From NCBI RefSeq assembly GCF_900964775.1, contig NC_041807.1:29688013-29752012 (forward strand): DNA of 64,000 bases, in the 5' to 3' direction. The position numbers and the translations under genes are program-made. The notes below the pieces were generated by a model, which saw only the letters and a list, made by a program, of their open reading frames with translations, was not told the DNA's origin and made no database searches. Origin of the DNA: Scleropages formosus (lineage: Eukaryota; Chordata; Actinopteri; Osteoglossiformes; Osteoglossidae). Shown piece after piece: positions 46,130-56,838 of this stretch (position 1 is its first letter; each line of letters begins with the position of its first letter).

Positions 46130-46710
46130 ATAAACATGACCATAATTTAAAATGGTTTCAGTAGTAAGTATTAAGGCAATGCTGCCCATTGTAATGTTCA
46201 TCAGGAGTATACAGCACAGTAAAATTGTTAGTGCCATGAGCTCGTACATATTGGAGCAGCGTGGTGTGATCTGGGCAGCCCTACCAAGAGAGCTGTCTCC
46301 TTCAATCTGTACAATCTGTACACCTCTCACGCTCAGTGTGGGGATGGAAAGGAAGGATGCCTTGCCTGCCTCCGAAGCACTCCGTAACAAAGGGGAGAGG
46401 AAACACACTAATGGTTAATGAGTAATGTGGAAGCCATCGTGAGAGTTCTGTGAGCCTCCCCCCTACCGCCCTGCCCTGCCCCGTGTCCCTCAGTTGCTGT
46501 GACTCATTTCTCACCCGAAGGGGCTGTGCGACGCGCTTTCAAAATTCACGAGGCAAAGCCACAACCGTCTGCAGCCATCTACATATACAGTACAGCAGCT
46601 GTGTTCATTGTTTAACTATATTGACATATTTATGCTCACAAAGTACGTATAAGACCAATCATTTTGTTAGCTACTGGAGCGAAGGAATAGCTCTGTGTAA
46701 TAATCTATAT
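46130..46710. other. Unassigned DNA
   Basis: The first 85 bp repeat 45820-45900. The rest shows no gene or known element. Confidence 0.5.
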
Positions 46711-46724
46711 GTTTTTGTTTTTTC

Positions 46725-49700
46725 CATCCATCCATCCATCCATCTTCCTCCACTTTTATCCGGGGCCGGGTCGCGGGGGCAGCAGTCCGAGCAGAGTCCT
46801 CCAGACTTCCCTCTCCCCGCACACCTCCTCCAGTTCCTCTGGGGGAACCCCAAGGCGTTCCCAGGCTAGCCGGGAGACATAGTCTCTCCAACGTGTCCTG
46901 GGTCTGCCCTGAGGCCTCCTCCCAGTGGGACAAGCCCGGAACACCTCCCCAGGGAGGCGTCCAGGAGGCATCCGGAACAGATGCCCGAGCCACCTCAACT
47001 GGCTCCTCTCGATGCGGAGGAGCAGCGGCTCTGCTCCGAGCTCCTCCCGGGTGACTGAGCTCCTCACCCTATCCCTAAGGGTGCACCCAGCCACTCTGCG
47101 GAGGAAACTCATTTCTGCCGCTTGTATCCGCGATCTCATTCTTTCGGTCATGATCCGGAGTTCATGACCATAGGTGAGGGTAGGAACGTAGATCGACCGG
47201 TAAATTGAGAGCTTCGCCTTACGACTCAGCTCCCTCTTCACCACAACAGACCGGTACAATGACCGCATTACTGCGGACGCCGCACCGATCCGTCTGTCAA
47301 CCTGCCGCTCCATTTTTCCCTCACTCGTGAACAAGACCCCGAGATACTTAAACTCCTCCACTTGAGGGAGCAACTCCCCCCTAACCCGGAGGGGGCAATC
47401 CACCTTTTTCCGACTGAGAACCATGGCCTCGGATTTGGAGGTGCTGATTCTCATCCCCGCCGCTTCGCACTCGGCTGCAAATCTCCCCAGTGTACGCTGC
47501 AAGTCTTGAATTGATGAAGCCAACAGGACCACATTGTCCGCAAAAGCAGAGACGAGATCTCGCGGCCACCAAAACAGACACCCTCCGTTCCCTGGCTGCG
47601 CCTAGAAATTCTGTCCATGAAGATAATTAACAGAATCGGTGACAAAGGGCAGCCCTGGTGGAGTCCAACATGCACCGGGAACAGGTCTGACTTACTGCCG
47701 GCAATGCGAACCAAGCTCCTGCTCCGGTCATACAGGGAACGAACAGCCCGTAGCAACGAGCCCCGAACCCCATAATCCCGGAGTACCCCCCATAGGATGC
47801 CACGAGGGACACGGTCGAATGCCTTCTCCAGGTCCACAAAACACATATGGACTGGTTGGGCAAACTCCCACGAACCCTCCAGCACCCTAGTGAGGGTATA
47901 GAGCTGGTCCAGTGTTCCACGGCCAGGGCGAAAACCGCATTGCTCCTCCTGAATCCGAGGTTTGACTATCGGTCGGATTCTCCTTTCCAGTACCCTGGCA
48001 TAGACTTTCCCAGGGAGGCTAAGGAGTGTGATCCCTCTGTAGTTGGAGCACAATCTCCGGTCCCCCTTCTTAAAAAGAGGGACCACCACCCCGGTCTGCC
48101 AGTCCAGAGGCACCGTCCCCGAACTCCACGCGATGCTGCAGAGGCGTGTCAGCCAAGACAGCCCCACAACATCCAGAGACTTGAGAAACTCGGGGTGGAT
48201 CTCATCCACCCCCGGAGCCTTGCCACCGAGGAGTTTTTTGACTACCTCAGCAACTTCAGCCAGGGTAATGGACGAGTCCCCCTACAAGTCCCCAGCCTCA
48301 GCTTCCTCTACGGAAGGCGTGTCGGAGGAATTGAGGAGATCCTCAAAGTACTCCTTCCACTGCCCGAGGACATCCTCAGCTGAGGTCAGCAGCGCACCAC
48401 TTCCACTGTAAACAGTGTTCGTGGAACATCGCTTTCCCCCTCTGAGTCGCCGGACGGTTTGCCAGAATCTCTTTGAGGCCGACCGAAAGTCTTCCTCCAT
48501 GGCCTCGCCGAACTCCTCCCAAGCCCGAGTTTTTGCCACGGCGACTGCCAGAGCCGCGCTCCGTTTGGCCCGTCGGTACCTGTCAGCTGCTTCAGGAGTC
48601 CCATGAGCCAGCCAGGCCCAATAGAACTCCTTCTTCAGCTTGACGGCATCCCTTACTTCCGGTGTCCACCACCGTGTTCGGGGATTGCCGCCGCGACAGG
48701 CACCGGAGACCTTATGGCCGCAGCTCTGAACAGCCGCCCCGACAATGGAGGCGCGGAACATAGTCCGTTCGGACTCGATGTCCCCCACCTCCATCGGGAC
48801 CTGGTTGAAGCTCTGTCGGAGGTGGGAGTTGAAGACCTCTCTGACAGGGGCCTCCGCCAAACGTTCCCAACAGACCCTCACTATGCGTTTGGGCCTGCCA
48901 GGTCTGTCCAGCTTTTTCCCCTGCCATCGAATCCAACTCACCACCAGGTGGTGATCAGTTGACAGCTCAGCCCCTCTCTTCACCCGAGTGTTCAAGACAT
49001 ATGGCCGAAGGTCAGAGGAAACGACTACAAAGTCGATCATCGACCTCCGACCTAGGGTGTCCTGGTGCCAAGTGCACTGATGGACACCCTTATGCATGAA
49101 CATGGTGTTCGTTATGGATAAACCGCGACTAGCACAGAAATCCAATAACAACTCACCGCTCGGGTTCAGATCAGGGAGGCCGTTCCTCCCAATCACGCCC
49201 CTCCAGGTATCACTGTCGCTGCCCACGTGGGCGTTGAAGTCCCCCAGTAGAACGACAGAGTCCCCAGTGGGAGTGCTTTCCAGCACGCCCCCCAGGGACT
49301 CTAGAAAGGCCGGGTACTCTACACTGCCGCTAGGCGCATAAGCACAAACGACAGTGAGAGACCGTTCCCTGACCTGAAGGCGCAGGGAGACGACCCTCTC
49401 ATTCACCGGGGTAGACTCCAACACATGGCGGCTGAACTGGGGAGCTATTAATAAGCCCACACCCGCCCGCCGCCTCTCACCTTGGGCAACACCAGAATAG
49501 TGGAGAGTCCACCCCTGATCGAGAAGAGTGGTTCCAGAACCCAAGCTGTGAGTGGAAGTGAGCCCAACTATATCTAGACGGTATCTCTCAACTTCCCGCA
49601 CCAGCTCAGGCTCCATCCCCGCCAGTGAGGTGACATTCCAAGTCCCAAAAACCAGAGTTGGCGCCCGAGGTTTGGGTCGGCCGGGCACTCGGCCCCGACC

Positions 49701-50087
49701 ACCGCCCAAATCACAATGCACCGGCCCCTTACGGTTTCTCCGGCAGGTGGTGAGCCCACCGAAGAGCGGCTCCACGTCATGGCTTCGGGCTGAGCCCGGC
49801 CAGGCCCCGTGGGCATAGACCTGGCCACCGGACGCTCGCATGCGAGCCCCCCCCCAGGCCTGGCTCCAGGGTGGGGCCCCGGTGACCCCATACCGGGAGG
49901 GGTAAACGGAAGCCTTGATTTTTTCTTCATAAGGGGTTTTTGAACCGCGCTTTGTCTCGTCTGTCATCCAGGACCTGTCTGCCATGGGAGACCCTACCAG
50001 GGGCGTATAGCCCCAGACAACATAGCTCCTGGACTCATTCAGGCACTCAAACCCCTCCACCACGGTAAGGTGGCGGTTCACGGAGGG
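46725..50087 (-). mobile_element. RTE-clade (Rex3-like) LINE, near full length, 14-bp TSD
   Basis: Single-ORF RTE-type element with a (GGAT)n 3' end (ATCC repeats at 46725-46744 on plus). It is flanked by GTTTTTGTTTTTTC at 46711-46724 and again at 50088-50101. From the 5' end (minus) it has an N-terminal leader, an APE endonuclease ([41 protein letters not shown]), RT (VPLFKKGDRRLCSNYRGITL, GFRPGRGTLDQL, CFVDLEKAFDRVPR, GLHQGCPLSPIL), the post-RT block LRWLGHLFRMPPGRLPG, and ends LLPPRPGPG. About 3.36 kb. Confidence 0.92.
46756..50081 (-). pseudogene. RTE LINE endonuclease-RT ORF, two breaks
   Basis: The frame opens at 50081 ([14 protein letters not shown]) and stays open for 599 codons to an in-frame TAG at 48282, just after EEAEAGDL. 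The same frame resumes (GDSSITLAEV, GVDEIHPEFLKSL) and runs to the RT active-site region. There a one-base shift at about 47535, within CTTTTGCGGAC, moves the frame to the last 250 codons. In that frame the RT motif reads FADN rather than FADD, so the second catalytic Asp is lost as well. Everything else is well conserved, which suggests a fairly young insertion. Confidence 0.9.
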
Positions 50088-50101
50088 GTTTTTGTTTTTT
50101 C

Positions 50102-50457
50102 TTTTTCATAATATAATGGGCATATTAATTTCACACATGTCGAGTTTAATCACAAACAGCCTTTGGTTCGTAGCTTTGGCTAAGATGATGATTAGGCATT
50201 AGATAATGTTAGATGGACAAAGTTGTGATCAGGATGGAAGTGGACTTCATGTCAGGAGGATGATCTAAAAGTGATTCAGTTGCGGTAGAGACTATTCAGT
50301 TTCCTGACATGTAACAATAAAATGTAAGACTTTGTGAAAATGTTTCTCTGTAACAGTGGCCCCCCGGAGTGATAATATGGCCCTTAGTTGCCTTGGTGTC
50401 ATTAATCTTATTTAGCACATTCTGTAAATATTAGGCATTTTATATTTGGATGACAGT
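50102..50457. other. Unassigned DNA
   Basis: AT-rich; nothing recognised. Confidence 0.5.
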
Positions 50458-50690
50458 GGGTGTGGTGGCACAGTGACGCAGTGGGTTGTAGCAGGTCCTG
50501 CTCTCCGGTGGGTCTGGGGTACCGGTACTGTGGGTTCATGTCCCGCTTGGGGTGCCTTGCGATGGATTGGTGCCCGGTCCTGGGTGTGTCCCCTCCCCTT
50601 CCAGCCTTGCACCCTGTGTTGCCGGGTTGGGCTCCTGCGACCCTGTATAGGACAAGCGGTTCAGACAATATGTGTGTGTGTATTTCGAAT
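50458..50690 (+). repeat. SINE-1
   Basis: Head GGGTGTGGTGGCACAGTGAC, the usual body (GCCTTGCGATGGATTGGTGC, CCCTCCCCTTCCAGCC) and a short (TG)n tail. A small insertion (ACCGGTACTGTGG) splits the B-box area. Confidence 0.85.
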
Positions 50691-50699
50691 ACATGTTTT

Positions 50700-50975
50700 A
50701 GTGTGAGTGGCACAGTGGTGCAGCAGGTATGGCTGGTCCCTCATAACCCCCGGGTTGTGGATTTGAATTTCCCACCCCCACCCCCACCCCCACCCCCACC
50801 CCAAAGACATATTTCCGTTGAACAGCTCAGATAACTCTATGCAGGAGTGAATGAGTATGTGTGATTGCCCTGCGATGCACTGGAGTCCAATCCAGGATGG
50901 ACCCCGTCACCTTCCCTACACTTCCTTCCAGTGCCGGCTCCAGCACAAGGAGTCGCAGATAATGGATAGATGGAT
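50700..50975 (+). repeat. V-type SINE (second subfamily)
   Basis: tRNA-like head (GGCACAGTGGTGCAGCAGG), an internal (CCCCCA)n run at 50777-50802, then the 3' part with TGCCCTGCGATGCACTGGAG and an ATGGATAGATGGATG end typical of V-SINEs. Confidence 0.65.
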
Positions 50976-50982
50976 GTTTTTA

Positions 50983-51309
50983 CAGTACTGTGCGAAGTTT
51001 TAGGCACTTGGTTGGGGGAGAAAAGCTGTAAAGTACGAATGCTTCCAAAAATGATGCTCTTAATTAATTAACTTCCTACAAAGCTTAGTAACCATCCATC
51101 ATCAACAACCACTTGTCCCAAGTGGGGTCGTGGCAGGTTTGGCCGGGTCCTGCTCTCTGGCGGGTCTGGGGTTCGAGTCTTCCTTGGAGTACCTTGCGAT
51201 GGACTGGAGTCCCATCCTGGGTATGTCCCCTCCCCCTCCAGCCTTGTGCCCTGTGTTGCTGGGTTAGGCTCTGGTTCGCCGTGACCCTGCTTGGGACAAG
51301 CGGTTGTTG

Positions 51310-51364
<55 letters not shown>

Positions 51365-51541
51365 TTTCTTTAACGACATACAAAACCCTTACTGTAATAC
51401 TGGAACTTTTGCAAAAGGAATGCTTGGAAATCTATAATATGCTTTATCCCATTGACACTAATGCAGAAGACATTAAATAACATCCTAAAACTAATATTTT
51501 TTGTGAAACATCTAAATACCTAAGACTTTTGCACAGCGCTG
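50983..51541. mobile_element. Tc1-type MITE carrying a SINE
   Basis: The left end CAGTACTGTGCGAAGTTTTA and the right end AAGACTTTTGCACAGCGCTG are inverted repeats flanked by TA. There is no transposase. About 110 bp from the left end it is interrupted by SINE-1. Confidence 0.75.
51091..51360 (+). repeat. SINE-1 with an inverted copy of its own 3' end at its 5' end
   Basis: The copy starts CAACAACCACTTGTCCCAAG, the reverse complement of the usual 3' end. It then enters normal SINE sequence at GGCCGGGTCCTGCTCTC and ends GGGACAAGCGGTTGTTG plus a long (TG)n. The two ends can pair over about 27 bp with three mismatches. Confidence 0.8.
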
Positions 51542-52033
51542 TATTTTTTGGTTATTAAAGAAATCATACAGCTTTTTTTTCCCACTTGAATGGTGTGCAC
51601 TGCCACGCTGGTACTGTGTTTGTACCTGATAGTGTTGGGTTTCACAATGATTTGGCTCATTCCAATGTGGATACCAATATTTGGAGGGGAAGTAAAACTG
51701 AAGTGCAGATTGCTATAATGAAAGTGAAAATAAGTTCACCTTTTGAACCTGTGGCACACCATGGACTTTTTGCTGTTCCTCTTTTGAAATAGTTTCCATA
51801 TTTGCTCCATGGCCACACTTGGCTCTCCCCAGGGTGCAGCCGTCAGTCTGCGACATGGCACATGATCCATTATGATAAGTGCCACACCCACAAAGACCTT
51901 TTTGAGCTGTTGTCTGTCTCTGAGTGGCTCTTTAAAAGATGTGATGTTACCAGGTGAATCTTGGTAAACATTTATGCCAGATATGGGGTCAAAACGAAAG
52001 TGCGTGGACAGAAAAGTGGAGCTGAACTGTTAA
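51542..52033. other. Region upstream of the candidate gene
   Basis: A 68-codon frame at 51586-51792 has no recognisable motif. I could not support an upstream exon. 5' UTR or promoter of the next gene is possible. Confidence 0.35.
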
Positions 52034-52457
52034 ATGCTGGTTCTTATGGTAAGTGCTCTGAAGTATTTCTTAACACAGTTTACTTCTTCTTTGTTGTTGC
52101 CTTGTACCTGTTGTCATTTACGCTGTAAAGTTGAGTTTTGAGAACACCATTCTACAGACAAGAGGAAAGAGTTTTCTGCAAAGAACCAAAGGTCTCTATA
52201 TTTTTGTGTAACAGTCTTTTGTGTATTAGTATCTTTAACACTCCCCACCCCCACTTAAGAAATGATCAGACTGGATGTTAAGGTGCGATGTGACAAGTTG
52301 TTACCATCACTGCTGTCCTCTTTGTTAAATGCCTTGTTTTTACTTTCAGGATACCCTGGACACAGTAGCTGCTATTTACAACTATTATAAACATTGTAAG
52401 TCTGTGGGAAGCAATAGCAAAAGGCTTGATAGTTTTCAGATGTGAAAATCTCTCTCT

Positions 52458-52510
<53 letters not shown>

Positions 52511-53253
52511 AGAGTCTGAAACCGCTTGTCCCGAGGCGAACCGGAGCCTAGTCCATCGACACAGGGCACAAGGCTGGAGGGGGAGGGGACACACCCAGGA
52601 CGGGATGCCAGTCCACTGCAAAGCACCCCAAGCAGCACTTGAACCCCAGAGCTGCCACCGAATGGGACCGCGCCCCCAGATGTGAAGATGTCAAGTGAAA
52701 TCAGTTGTGACTATTTTGTTGGCTAACAGACACTAAAGTAGAACCCAGTGATCGTTACCTGAAATGATTCACAGTACGACACCTCCTGTGACTTGGAACT
52801 ACTGACACCTTGGTTTTATCATCTGGAGACACAGGATTTTTTGTTGTATTTCCAACACTTCTAGGAGTTTGTCCAAGCTCCACCCCCAAACCATATAGTA
52901 TGGAGTAAAAGAGTAAAATGTCTATAAGATAGATTAGGATTCAGTACTGAACATATACAGTTTTTGATACTTATATATCCACATCTTTGATGTAATATCT
53001 CTTACATAATGGCTGTGCACTTAGCAAATGAATCTGGGCACAGTTAATGCTCCAAGGGGGGTTGGGTATAAATGATGTCAGTGTTATAGTGTACATTTTT
53101 AGCAGTTTGTTCAGCATGACATTGAAAGAAACCCATTGTATGTGTTTTGTTTTCCAGATAAATATTACCATTTCTATGCGGTGTGCTTTGGGTTGAGTGT
53201 TGGACTGGTCTGCTTCCGCCCGCGTGTCTGTAGGTATCTGGTCTATACAGTTT

Positions 53254-53297
<44 letters not shown>

Positions 53298-55053
53298 TCA
53301 CACCTTCCAACATTCCCAGTTTTGTCGTAGTCTGACTAGGCTTTGATTTTTCCAGCTATGGTCATGGTGCTGACCATGGTGGTGTTTTTCACCCTGGTGT
53401 TTGAAGTGATGGGTCTTGTCATTGGTAGGAACATTATTATTATTATTTCTTCCATTTTTCTGTACTATGGTTTTGTATTCAGTGAAATTCTGCATTCATG
53501 ATCTTTATCAGAATGCTTTATATATCCTTTGAGTTCTCTGAGTTGTCTTTTGACAGTATTGAATTCTTTGCATGGATGAATTGGGGAAAAGGACACTTAG
53601 AGGACTGGAAGGGCAGTTTTAGTCCTCAAGGCTCAAGGGTCAAACCAATGCAGGTTTCATTTTTGTGATTATGAGTAAAATTTAAGATTATGATTAATGA
53701 TTAATTTTATAGCTGAAGATGCTAGGATTTGGTGGACAATTTAATGATAGTTCTCAGTAAGGCAAGATGGTCAATGTAGTACTTGAGCTGCTTGCTGAAC
53801 ATAATGTACAACACAGATCTACCAGCACACACACCGTCCTGCAGAGGTGCACCATATGATAAAGTAGGTAAGGAATAACGTTTCTTTACAATGTAACGAT
53901 AAACTATATCCATACTGACATACATTTAATTCTGGGCAATTCCTTTGTAGACGTCATCATGGGGTTTGCTGTTGCTGGTTTTGTTGCTGTTTTACACAAC
54001 AATGTATACTACGGTAAGGAATAACCCTAATTATTTCATATATTTAATACACTCATTCTCCAGTTATGTGATCTTCCAGTTTTTGGTTTCTCACAGATCG
54101 GCTCCGGAGTTATTAATAACACTTAATTTTCCATTCTTACTCAGTCCAGATTTTCATATATCCGATCTGCTGCATAACATAGAGTTCTAACTGCTTTCTG
54201 CCCCTCCTTCTTTATTTGTCCATGGAGATTTACCACTATGGTAGGATGAGTTCCCCTCCCCCTTCCCTCCTGGCTCCAGTCAACCTGGTCCTTCCCTCTG
54301 TTGTGTTCATAACATAGTATAATAATTATATAGTATAATAAACGATGATTGCTTTTGGAAAATGCATCCAACAGCTGTGCTTTAATTTTCTTATTATTCA
54401 CCAGTGTAAATGTGACACACAGCATAGCCTGTATAACCCTTTTATTCTCACAGTTCACCTGAAAGTGAGCTTAATGTTTACACTTCTGTCCTTTCCCCAA
54501 ATTAATCAATTAGCCAATAGGCATAAATTTTCTCTGACAAACCTTGCACTTCACCTGCATCGCCTTCAAATCTCTGCTGGGGCGGGGGGTGGACCCCTCC
54601 CACAGGTTAAGAACCTCTGCTGTAGACCCAGTGAATCTTAAAAAGCAATAAAATAAATCTGTAACTTCTGCATTTATTTATCATTTAGAGTAGAAGAAAA
54701 GAGAAGTTAAATATGGTAGATGGAATTTTAAAAAGTTATTCCTTCTGTTTTAATGTGTTGTACATTTTTTGCCTTATGACATTATGCATCATTTTGGGTG
54801 AACATGGGAAGAATTGGAAATTTTCTCCGTAAGAAATTTAATTGTTCAGATTTTGATATTCGGTCCGTTTCCAGAAAAAAATTAGGAGCAGTTAACAGGG
54901 TATTAGTGTCTCTAACAGGTTGTAGAAGCGGTTGTAATTGTAGTACTCACTGTTGATTCTTCTTTTCCTTCAGTGTGCACTCTGTCCTATGGGATGGGAA
55001 TAATGACCTTTGCTATATTAGGGACAATACGAAAATACAGGTCTTTATGGTAA
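52034..55053 (+). CDS. Candidate small multi-pass membrane protein, six exons
   Basis: I do not recognise the product. Exons: 52034-52048 (ATG, five codons), 52350-52395, 53158-53229, 53356-53424, 53951-54013, 54974-55053 (stop TAA 55051). Every intron has AG before and GT after each exon, and the phases match throughout (0, then 1, 1, 1, 1), giving about 114 residues. Four hydrophobic segments follow one another, one per exon from the third: YAVCFGLSVGLVCF, VMVLTMVVFFTLVFEVMGLV, IMGFAVAGFVAVL and YGMGIMTFAILG. It ends in a basic tail (TIRKYRSLW). A small tetra-spanning membrane protein is the inference. The five-codon first exon is the weakest part; a longer upstream exon could be the true start. 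A SINE lies in the second intron. The gene is tail-to-tail with transketolase, 1.8 kb away. Confidence 0.5.
52447..52677 (-). repeat. SINE-1 with 9-bp TSD
   Basis: A diverged SINE-1 with a (GT)n tail, flanked by AGATGTGAA at 52438-52446 and 52678-52686. Intronic in the candidate gene. Confidence 0.85.
53252..53299 (+). repeat. (CTTT)n microsatellite
   Basis: About twelve CTTT units, 20 bp after the third exon of the candidate gene. Confidence 0.95.
54186..54310 (+). repeat. Inverted partner of 57309-57435
   Basis: The run from AACTGCTTTCTGCCCCTCC to CCTTCCCTCTGTTGTGTTC is repeated, inverted, in the last transketolase intron with few mismatches. It belongs to no family I know. Here it lies in the last intron of the candidate gene. 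Confidence 0.8.
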
Positions 55054-56771
55054 GACTTGTTTAATTCACAGTGAAAAAAATCGAATCTGAACCTAATTTG
55101 AACAAATCTAAATCTAATTAGACTTTTTTATTTTTTAAAGGGAAAAAAAACAACATTTTTACTGATTAAACTGAGTAAATATTAAGGGATATTTAACAAT
55201 TTCAGCTGTTGTTCTTCAATTCATAGAAATGTTTATATATGTATTTATTCATTGTAATCATGTTTTGGATGCAGCTGCAATGCCTCTAGAGTCAAAACAG
55301 AGTGATAGGACTGCTGAGTACCCAGGAGTTTCTGCTATCCTGCTGCAGTGCTGGATTTCAAGTGGATGGCATTTCTTTCTCTGAAGGAAACTGCTTATAA
55401 AATAATGCTTTTGTTATTTTTAAAAAGTAGTGGTGGAAAATGTCTTATTAGTTTCTAAAGAGTTATTGTTCCACCTGGAAACATTCACCGTTGTGCCATT
55501 TTCAGATTCTAAAAAATGTTAGATGTTAAAAAAACTTTCCTGTTTCTCATTGTGTGAACTTTATAAAAATGTAGAGAAAGAGTAGAGCTGCTATTACCCA
55601 TGGTGTACCACATTACCAGTGATATTCTCTGATTTCTTTTTTAACTTAGTCTATATAGAAATCTGTGTCCTTTACTGGTCCAGTTCTACAGGTCATGATG
55701 AAATATAGATATCAATAAATCATTGTTTGTAAATGTAACATTTGTGTTGTTTGCTCTTTTCCGTAGTATTGCTGAACTTCATCTGACACCTTCATTCAGC
55801 TGACTTAGTTTTAGATAAACAACTTTACAGTGATTTATCCATTTATACCGCAGGGTATTCTTGCCGCACCAATTTACAGTAAGTACCTTGAGCAAAGGCA
55901 CTCCAGCAGAGGTTGGAATTGAACTGGGAACCTTCAGATTCTAAAGAACAGCCTTAACCACAGGGATATTTCAGGCTATTTGTGGTAGACTGATATCCAG
56001 GTTTTGCTGTACATAAGAAATTCCACCTTGAATCCCATTCATTCTCAGGTTCTGTTGGCACAACCACTTGTCTGAAAGTTATTCAGGGAAAGTCCTTTTT
56101 AACAAGTAAATTGCCAGGTGAAGTCATCATTGCATTATTAACTTTGAACTGTTCACAGAGCCTAAAACAAGATGGGGTCCCACAGCACATACTGTGTGTG
56201 TGTTTACCCCTCCTGAGTCAGTGTAGCCCTCATGATTATAGAGGAGGATCTTGTGACTGCATATCTGGCTATGATTAATGGCAGAAAAAAGAAGTAAATG
56301 CAAGAAGTACTCATGAATATATGCTAAAATTGTAAAAGTAACTACTGCAAACTGATTCTGAAAAATCACATGCCACTTAATTACAGACAGGACAAGTTGT
56401 TTATCTGTGTTTTGTGTAAAGAATTCCATCTTTTATTGGTGTCAGATCTTGAAAGGATCAAATAACAGTGCTGGAAATGGCCCTTTGGCCTTACGGTGGG
56501 GACCGAAATACCAGGAACTGATCATGCCATCATTCAGGTTACGTACAAAGTGGAGGTCTCTGTGTCTAGATGTGAAAAACATTACTTCAAAAGCCCACTC
56601 AAACGTTCAGTACAACACTACGAAATCATCGCCTGATTTTGGTCTGGATTTGGATTGGTGGGGTGGGGAGGAATGAGGCAAACAGTAAGGGTAATGTCAA
56701 CAGTATTTTGGATCCACATCAATGACAATTAACAGAAGTACCATTTTTTTGTTCAAGATGTAAGTGACTAT
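55054..56771. other. Intergenic region between convergent genes
   Basis: Apart from the SINE-2 at 55848, nothing is recognised. It should contain the 3' UTR of the candidate gene. An open frame at 56407-56676 has no known motif. Confidence 0.5.
55848..55975 (-). repeat. SINE-2, degenerate
   Basis: In reverse it shows the tRNA-like GGTTCCCAGTTCAATTCC and GAGTGCCTTTGCTCAAGG of the SINE-2 body. Confidence 0.5.
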
Positions 56772-56777
56772 TTTATT
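56772..56777 (-). promoter_or_regulatory. Transketolase poly(A) signal
   Basis: AATAAA on the minus strand, 62 bp after the stop codon, implying a short 3' UTR. Confidence 0.7.
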
Positions 56778-56838
56778 AGAGACATCACGTAAAGCTGGGT
56801 GTTTTCCTGCCGGCGAGCGTCGACACTCAGTGAGAGGG

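Noticed and set aside
50777-50802. (CCCCCA)n run as a telomere-like or CRISPR-like array
   Set aside because: It is a short simple repeat inside a V-type SINE; vertebrate telomeres are TTAGGG and there are no spacers.
51586-51792. 68-codon frame as the first exon of the candidate membrane-protein gene
   Set aside because: It ends in a stop with no donor site in a compatible phase and shows no hydrophobic segment.
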